NCBI GenBank assembly: GCA_963726615.1
Contig: CAVSCX010000015.1
Span: 295,520 to 359,519, forward strand
Source of the DNA: CAWDZK01 sp963726615
Lineage (GTDB): Bacteria > Actinomycetota > Actinomycetes > JACCUZ01
DNA length: 64,000 bases
Reading direction: 5' to 3'
Shown here: positions 58,503-64,000 of the stretch, piece after piece
Position numbering within the stretch: the stretch's first letter is position 1
How the letters are laid out: each line of letters starts with the position of its first letter
Notes under the pieces: generated by a model
The model's database searches: none
Told to the model about the DNA's origin: nothing
What the model saw: only the letters and a program-made list of their open reading frames with translations
Position numbers and translations under genes: made by a program

Positions 58503-59521
58503 AGACCACCTCCTCGCTCATCAAGCTGATCGTCTTCATGGTCGTGACCGTCTTCGCGACCGGTGTGCTGGCCGCGACCATCGGCAACTTCCGGTTCGGC
58601 GGGTCGACGACCTACCGGGCGTTGTTCACCGACGCGACCGGGCTGATGAAGGGCGATGACGTCCGCATCGCCGGCGTCCGGGTCGGTGAGATCAGCGGCG
58701 TCTCGGTCACCCGACGCGGTGCGCGGTCGCTCGCGCTGGTGTCGTTCGACGTGGCCTCGGACCGGCCGATCGCCGAGAGCACCCTGGCGCAGATCCGGTA
58801 CCGCAACCTCGTCGGCCAGCGCTACGTCGCGCTCTCCGAGGGCGCCGGAACCGGCCGGACGCTCCCTTCCGACGCGACGATCCCGCTACGGCAGACCCAG
58901 CCGGCCCTGGACCTGACGGTCCTGTTCAACGGGTTCAAGCCGCTGTTCGCGGCCCTCAACCCGGAGGACGTCAACGCCTTCGCGATGGAGATCATCAAGA
59001 CGCTGCAGGGTGAGGGCGGCACCATCAACTCGCTGCTCGGCCACACGGCGTCGCTGACCTCCACCCTCGCCGACCGGGACAAGGTCATCGGCCGCACCGT
59101 CGACAACCTCAACCAGGTGCTCGGCACCGTGGACGAGCGCGACAAGCAGCTGGACACCCTCATCGTCGAGCTGCAGCGCTTCGTCAGCGGCCTGGCGGAG
59201 GACCGCCAGGCCATCGGGGCCTCGCTGACCAACATCGCCAACCTGGCCGACGCCACCTCCCAGCTCGTGGAGCAGGGCCGCCCGGCGATCCGGACCGACG
59301 TCCAGAAGCTCGGCGAGGTCGCCGGGACGCTCGACGACAACGAGCAGATCGTCGACGGCGTCCTCAAGCGGCTGCCGAACAAGCTCAACACGATCACCCG
59401 CACCGCGACGTACGGCTCGTGGTTCAACTTCTACCTCTGCGACTTCGAGGGCCGGATCATCCTGAGCGACGTCACGGTCTTCACGCCGAACTACCACTCG
59501 TCGGCCGCGAGGTGCTCGTGA
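58499..59521 (+). CDS. MceB-type substrate-binding protein
   Basis: 340 residues. Hydrophobic anchor about 8-28, MCE domain (about 38-115, DATGLMKGDDVRIAGVRVGEISGV, RYRNLVGQRYVAL), then a long helical rod. The end of the protein, FYLCDFEGRIILSDV, resembles other MceB proteins. GTG overlaps the mceA stop. Confidence 0.93.
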   Translation: MKTTSSLIKLIVFMVVTVFATGVLAATIGNFRFGGSTTYRALFTDATGLMKGDDVRIAGVRVGEISGVSVTRRGARSLALVSFDVASDRPIAESTLAQIRYRNLVGQRYVALSEGAGTGRTLPSDATIPLRQTQPALDLTVLFNGFKPLFAALNPEDVNAFAMEIIKTLQGEGGTINSLLGHTASLTSTLADRDKVIGRTVDNLNQVLGTVDERDKQLDTLIVELQRFVSGLAEDRQAIGASLTNIANLADATSQLVEQGRPAIRTDVQKLGEVAGTLDDNEQIVDGVLKRLPNKLNTITRTATYGSWFNFYLCDFEGRIILSDVTVFTPNYHSSAARCS

Positions 59522-60516
59522 TGCTGCAGCGGCGACCCAGGCGCCGGCGGGCCGGCGTCCCGTTCCGGGAGCGCAACCCCGTGGTGATCGGCGGCATCGG
59601 CCTCGCCGTGATCGCGGCGATGCTGCTGCTCGCCTTCAACATCGACTCCATCCCCCTGTTCGCCGGCAGGTCGTACTCCGCCGCGCTGTCCGAGGCGGGG
59701 GGCCTCAAGAGCGGTGACGACGTGCGCATCGCGGGAGTGAAGGTCGGCAAGGTCACCACCGTCGACCTCGACGGCGACCACGTGAAGGTCGACTTCCGGG
59801 TCGGGCGGTCGACCGGGCTCGGCCGCCGGACCTCGGCCACCGTGCGGATCAAGACGATCCTCGGCCAGAAGTTCCTCGCCCTCGAGCCCGCCGGGTCCGG
59901 CGAGCTCACCGAGATCCCGCTGTCGCGCACCACCCCGGCGTACGACGTGGTGGAGGCGTTCAGCGACCTCGCCACCACGACCGGGTCGATCGACACCGGC
60001 CAGCTGGCGACGGCCCTCGACACGGTGTCGACCACCTTCCGCGACTCGCCGGACGAGGTGCGCGCGGCAGTCGACGGGCTGGGTCGGCTGTCCCGCACCA
60101 TCGCCTCGCGCGACCAGCAGGTCCGTCAGCTGCTCGAGCATGCCAACGGCGTCACCGGGGTCCTGGCGGCGCGGAACAAGGAGCTGGTCGCGCTGCTCTC
60201 CGACGGCGACCTGCTGCTGCAGGAGCTGCGCAAGCGTCGCGCGGACATCCACACCCTGCTCGTCAGCACCGTGACGCTCTCGCAGCAGCTGACCGGGCTC
60301 GTCCGCGACAACAGGGCCGCCATCAGGCCCGCGCTGGAGAACCTCAAGAACGTGCTCGCGACACTGCAGGCCAACCAGGACAACCTCGACCGCAGCATCG
60401 CGCTGCTGGCGCCGTTCGTCCGGGTGTTCGCCAACACCACCGGCAACGGCCGCTGGTTCGACACCTACATCCAGAACATCGTCCCCGTGCCGGGCGGCCC
60501 CGGGAGCGCGACGTGA
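59518..60516 (+). CDS. MceC-type substrate-binding protein
   Basis: 332 residues. Basic Arg-rich start, anchor about 25-42, MCE domain (about 48-125, EAGGLKSGDDVRIAGVKVGKVTTV, TILGQKFLAL), then helical rod. GTG 59518 is directly followed by ATG 59521, so either could be the start; the stop of mceB overlaps both. mceD overlaps its end by 4 bases. Confidence 0.92.
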   Translation: MMLQRRPRRRRAGVPFRERNPVVIGGIGLAVIAAMLLLAFNIDSIPLFAGRSYSAALSEAGGLKSGDDVRIAGVKVGKVTTVDLDGDHVKVDFRVGRSTGLGRRTSATVRIKTILGQKFLALEPAGSGELTEIPLSRTTPAYDVVEAFSDLATTTGSIDTGQLATALDTVSTTFRDSPDEVRAAVDGLGRLSRTIASRDQQVRQLLEHANGVTGVLAARNKELVALLSDGDLLLQELRKRRADIHTLLVSTVTLSQQLTGLVRDNRAAIRPALENLKNVLATLQANQDNLDRSIALLAPFVRVFANTTGNGRWFDTYIQNIVPVPGGPGSAT

Positions 60517-61634
60517 GTCGCCGTGGGCTGGTGGCGGGCGGCGTGGTCCTCGTCCTGCTCGTCGGCCTGGCCGCGGTGCTGTGGCCCGGTGGCGGCGACC
60601 GGCACGTCCGCGCCGAGTTCGTCCGGGCGGTCGGCCTCTACAAGGGCTCCGACGTGCGGATCCTCGGTGTCAAGGTCGGCGAGGTCACCTCGGTCCGGCC
60701 GGCCGGCGACCGGGTGGTCGTCGACATGACCTACGACGACGAGTACTCCGTGCCCGCCGACGCGAAGGCCGTGGTCGTGTCGCCCTCCGTCGTCAGCGAC
60801 CGCTACGTCCAGCTGACGCCGGTCTACCAGGGCGGCCCCAAGCTGGCCGACGACGCCCGGATCGCGCTCGGGCGCACAGCGGTCCCGGTGGAGCTGGACC
60901 GGATCTTCTCCAGCCTCGACGACCTCAACGTCGCACTCGGGCCCGAGGGGGCGAACCGCACCGGTGCGCTGTCCCGGCTGCTCGCGGTCGGAGCCGACAA
61001 CCTCGACGGCGAGGGCACCAAGATCAACAGCACGGTCACGGACTTCTCGCAGGCCCTGAGCACGCTGGCGACCAAGCGCGAGGACCTCTTCGGCACGGTG
61101 CGCAACCTGCAGGTCTTCACCACGGCGCTGGCCGGCAGCGACAGCCAGGTCCGGGCGTTCAACACCGACCTGGCCAGCGTCGCCGACCAGCTGGCGGGGG
61201 AGCGCGGCGAGCTGGCCCTGGCACTGAAGAACCTCGCGATCGCGCTCAGCGAGGTGTCGTCGTTCGTCAAGGAGAACCGGAAGAACCTCACGACCGACAT
61301 CTCCGGCCTCGCGGACATCACCGGGGTCCTCGCGAGGCAGAAGGACGCGCTCGCCGAGATCCTCGACGCCGGCCCGGTCGCGCTGTCGAACCTGGAGAAC
61401 GCCTACAACCCGGCGTCCGGCACGCTCGACACCCGCGACAACGCCGAGCAGCTCGACGACCCCGGGCTCTACCTGTGCTCGCTGCTGACCTCGCTGGGCC
61501 AGCCGCAGCGCGTCTGCGACCAGATCGACAAGGTCCTCAAGAACAAGCAGCTGCCCGAGCCGGGCGAGCTGCTGCCCGGCGGCAGTGGCGGCCCGGACCT
61601 CACCCTGGGCGGCATCCTGGGCGGGTCGCAGTGA
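60513..61634 (+). CDS. MceD-type substrate-binding protein
   Basis: 373 residues. Anchor about 7-24, MCE domain (about 30-115, VGLYKGSDVRILGVKVGEVTSV, VVSDRYVQLTP), helical rod, and a Gly-rich tail ending GGSGGPDLTLGGILGGSQ. GTG overlaps the mceC stop. Confidence 0.93.
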   Translation: MSRRGLVAGGVVLVLLVGLAAVLWPGGGDRHVRAEFVRAVGLYKGSDVRILGVKVGEVTSVRPAGDRVVVDMTYDDEYSVPADAKAVVVSPSVVSDRYVQLTPVYQGGPKLADDARIALGRTAVPVELDRIFSSLDDLNVALGPEGANRTGALSRLLAVGADNLDGEGTKINSTVTDFSQALSTLATKREDLFGTVRNLQVFTTALAGSDSQVRAFNTDLASVADQLAGERGELALALKNLAIALSEVSSFVKENRKNLTTDISGLADITGVLARQKDALAEILDAGPVALSNLENAYNPASGTLDTRDNAEQLDDPGLYLCSLLTSLGQPQRVCDQIDKVLKNKQLPEPGELLPGGSGGPDLTLGGILGGSQ

Positions 61635-62923
61635 GCGCGCTCGCGCGGCGGACCCGCGGCGGTGTCACCGCGGCCACCGCGGGTGTCCTGGTCCTTGCCC
61701 TGTCCGGCTGCCAGGGGGTCTACGACCTGCCGCTCCCGGGCGGCGCCGCCACCGGGAGCGACGCCTACCACGTGACCGTCGAGTTCGCCGACGTGCTCGA
61801 CCTGGTGCCGCAGTCTGCCGTGAAGGTCAACGACGTCACCGTCGGCGCCGTCGACTCGGTCCGGCTCGCGGGCTGGCACGCGCAGGTCACCGTGCGGTTG
61901 CGGAAGTCGGTGCAGCTCCCCGACAACGCGATCGCTGAGCTGCGCCAGACCAGCCTGCTGGGCGAGAAGTTCGTGTCGCTGTCGCCGCCCACCGGGCAGG
62001 CGCCGCGCGGTCGGCTGGCCGAGGGCGACACCATCCCGTTGTCCCGCTCCGGCCGTAACCCGGAGGTGGAGGAGGTCCTGTCCGCGCTCTCGCTGGTGCT
62101 CAACGGCGGCGGCGTGGCCCAGCTCAAGACCATCAACGTCGAGCTGACCCGCGCGATGCGCGGCCACGAGGACGACATCAAGGGCGCCCTCACGCAGCTG
62201 GACACCTTCATCGGCGGCCTCGACCAGCGCAAGGCGGACGTCGTGCGCGCCCTGGACGGGCTCGACCGGCTCAGCGCCCGGCTCGCCGACCAGAAGGGCA
62301 CGATCGCCAACGCGATCGAGGACCTCGGCCCGGGCCTGAAGGTGCTCGCCGACCAGCGCGCGGAGCTGACGAAGATGCTCACGGCTCTGTCGGACCTCGG
62401 TCGGGTCGGCACCCGCGTGGTCAACGCCAGCCGCGCCGACACGGTCGCCAACCTCCGCGCCCTGGCCCCGATCCTGACGACGCTGTCCGAGGCGGGCGAC
62501 AACCTGCCCAAGGCGCTCGAGCTGGCGTTCACCTACCCGTTCCCCCGGGCGGCGACCGACGCGGTGCAGGGCGACTACACCAACCTGCGGATCACGACCG
62601 ACCTCGACCTGCGCACGATCCTGTCCAACCTCGACGGCGGCAAGGACCCGGGCCTGCCGAGCCTGCCGCCGGTCCCGACGTCGCTGCCCACCGGGCTGCC
62701 GACCTCGCTGCCCACGGTGTCGCTGCCGCCCCTTCCGACCGGTGGGCTGCCGACGACCGGCCTGCCGACGGTCTCGACCCCGCCGTTGCCGTCGGTGACG
62801 GTGCCCGGTGGTGGCGGCGGCCCGATCTGCACGGCCGGCATCTGCCTCGGTGCGCCGGCCTCGGCGTCGTCGGGCGGCTACAGCACCAACCTGGCCCGGC
62901 TGATGATGGGCGGGCTGGCATGA
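61631..62923 (+). CDS. MceE-type lipoprotein
   Basis: 430 residues. Lipobox LALSGC with acceptor C27, so a lipid-anchored member, as is usual for MceE (LprK-like). MCE domain (about 45-125, LVPQSAVKVNDVTVGAVDSV, SLLGEKFVSL) and helical rod. The C-terminus has a repeat-rich SLPTGLPTSLPT-like stretch (about 352-395) and two cysteines in ICTAGIC. GTG overlaps the mceD stop. Confidence 0.94.
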   Translation: MSALARRTRGGVTAATAGVLVLALSGCQGVYDLPLPGGAATGSDAYHVTVEFADVLDLVPQSAVKVNDVTVGAVDSVRLAGWHAQVTVRLRKSVQLPDNAIAELRQTSLLGEKFVSLSPPTGQAPRGRLAEGDTIPLSRSGRNPEVEEVLSALSLVLNGGGVAQLKTINVELTRAMRGHEDDIKGALTQLDTFIGGLDQRKADVVRALDGLDRLSARLADQKGTIANAIEDLGPGLKVLADQRAELTKMLTALSDLGRVGTRVVNASRADTVANLRALAPILTTLSEAGDNLPKALELAFTYPFPRAATDAVQGDYTNLRITTDLDLRTILSNLDGGKDPGLPSLPPVPTSLPTGLPTSLPTVSLPPLPTGGLPTTGLPTVSTPPLPSVTVPGGGGGPICTAGICLGAPASASSGGYSTNLARLMMGGLA

Positions 62924-62936
62924 GGGGTGGGGCGGC

Positions 62937-64000
62937 ATGATCCGCCGGGGCGTGAAGGTCCAGCTGGTCGCGTTCCTCGCGATCACCATCGTCGGGCTGA
63001 GCTTCGTCAGCGCCCGGTACGTCGGGCTGGGCGACCTGCTGCTCGGCTCCGGCTACGTCGTGAGCGCCGACTTCCCGGAGGCCGGCGGCATCTTCGAGAA
63101 CGCCGAGGTCACCTACCGCGGCGTCGCAGTCGGCCGGGTCGACCGGCTGCGGCTGGCCGCTGACGGCGTGCACGTCGACCTGCGGCTGGACTCGGGCACG
63201 AAGGTCCCGACGGACACCGTCGCGGTCGTGGAGAACCGCTCGGCCGTGGGCGAGCAGTACGTCGACCTCCAGCCCCGCCGCGGCGGCGGCCCGTTCCTCG
63301 CCGACGGCGACCGGGTCGCCGGCCCGGACAACCGCACCCCTCTGCACACCGAGACCCTGCTGCTCGACCTCAACCGGCTGGTGAGCTCGGTCGACAAGGC
63401 GGACCTCGTCACCGTCATCGACGAGCTCGGCGACGCCTTCTCCGGCACCGGGCCGGACCTCCAGCGGCTGCTCGACTCGGGCGACGCCCTGACCCGGGCG
63501 GCGACCGACAACCTCGAGCCGACGATCACGCTGATCCGGGACGGCCGGACGGTGCTGGACACCCAGCGCGACTCCGGGTCGGCCATCACGAGCTTCTCGA
63601 CCGACCTCTCCGACCTCAGCGAGACCCTGCGCACCAGCGACGGCGACCTGCGCAAGGTCCTGGACAACGGGGTGGTGGCCTCGCAGGAGCTCGACACCCT
63701 CATCCGCACCAACCGGGCCGCGATCTCGGCGCTGCTGGCGAACCTCCTCACCAGCGGCCAGGTCACGGTCGCCCGGCTGGCCGGCGTCGAGCAGATCCTC
63801 GTCACCTACCCGGACAACGTCGGCGGCGGGTACACGGTCGTCCCCGGCGACGGCACCTCGCACTTCGGGCTTGTGCTCAACGCCTCCGACCCGCCGGTCT
63901 GCACGCAGGGCTACGGCGGCACGACCAAGCGGCTGCCGCGGGACACGTCCGACCGGCCGGCCAACACCGAGGCCCGGTGCGCCGCGCCACGGGGCAGCAG
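62937..64000 (+). CDS. MceF-type substrate-binding protein, 3'-truncated by window edge
   Basis: 354 codons are visible and no stop is reached. Anchor about 8-26, MCE domain (about 38-118, FPEAGGIFENAEVTYRGVAVGRV, RSAVGEQYVDLQP), helical rod with LVTYPDNVGGGYTVVPGDGTSHFGLVLN near the end. ATG 62937 lies 13 bases after mceE. It completes the six-subunit Mce set. Confidence 0.9.
   Translation, partial: MIRRGVKVQLVAFLAITIVGLSFVSARYVGLGDLLLGSGYVVSADFPEAGGIFENAEVTYRGVAVGRVDRLRLAADGVHVDLRLDSGTKVPTDTVAVVENRSAVGEQYVDLQPRRGGGPFLADGDRVAGPDNRTPLHTETLLLDLNRLVSSVDKADLVTVIDELGDAFSGTGPDLQRLLDSGDALTRAATDNLEPTITLIRDGRTVLDTQRDSGSAITSFSTDLSDLSETLRTSDGDLRKVLDNGVVASQELDTLIRTNRAAISALLANLLTSGQVTVARLAGVEQILVTYPDNVGGGYTVVPGDGTSHFGLVLNASDPPVCTQGYGGTTKRLPRDTSDRPANTEARCAAPRGS

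Noticed and set aside
1..64000. CRISPR arrays, insertion sequences, prophage or integrase-bounded islands
   Set aside because: No regularly spaced direct repeats, transposase motifs, integrases or tRNA-end duplications were seen. Gene content and GC-rich coding style look uniform throughout.

Overview
The window is very GC-rich DNA from an actinobacterium (Actinomycetota). The evidence is the GTG-heavy starts, the dense GTGA/ATGA gene overlaps, an F420-type oxidoreductase, a complete mce lipid-import operon, and an rpmG-hadA-hadB ... secE-nusG-rplKA-rplJL order like that of mycobacteria and relatives. I cannot name the genus. No phage, insertion sequence or CRISPR array is visible.

Layout. 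1-11158: the distal half of a canonical respiratory complex I operon (nuoG, cut by the window edge, through nuoN), ending in a polyprenyl diphosphate synthase that probably makes the menaquinone tail. 11167-18458 (minus strand): two small membrane proteins, two ATPase-permease ABC pairs joined by 4-base overlaps, and an RsbQ-RsbP-RsbV-like stress-signalling module. 18544-24316: an OsmC protein, a P-loop kinase fused to an F420-type luciferase-like oxidoreductase, a secreted seven-repeat FG-GAP protein, a class V aminotransferase and an EamA/RarD transporter. 24313-36273: korA-korB (2-oxoacid:ferredoxin oxidoreductase) transcribed away from a second, incomplete complex I operon (nuoA-B-C-H-I-J-K-L-M-N, with no D, E, F or G). 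The region between them carries a perfect 34-bp palindrome and two smaller inverted repeats at the korA promoter. 36366-44174: HtpX protease, a GT-C-type membrane protein, YajQ, a secreted GH25-like protein, a cupin, and a PspC-linked two-component system. 44239-49547: four tRNAs (Tyr, Thr, Met, Trp), L33, HadA/HadB-like dehydratases, MurB, an adenosine deaminase-like protein and an aspartate aminotransferase. 49635-54407: secE, nusG, rplK, rplA, an exported LolA-fold-like protein, then rplJ-rplL behind its own promoter and structured leader. 54563-end: Mkl ATPase, two YrbE permeases and MceA-F, with mceF cut by the window edge and no stop codon in view.

How the parts fit. The first complex I plus the prenyl synthase is the NADH-to-menaquinone chain. 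The second complex I lacks the whole NADH-oxidising arm and sits next to a ferredoxin-reducing enzyme, so ferredoxin-fed proton pumping is a reasonable but unproven idea; the missing NuoD is the main difficulty. Several minus- and plus-strand genes (korA, yajQ, add, hadA, rsbQ, an ABC ATPase) have a TAGNNT hexamer 6-7 bases before the start codon and no Shine-Dalgarno sequence, which fits leaderless mRNAs. All starts, promoters and functions here come from reading the sequence by eye; no alignment or database search was run.
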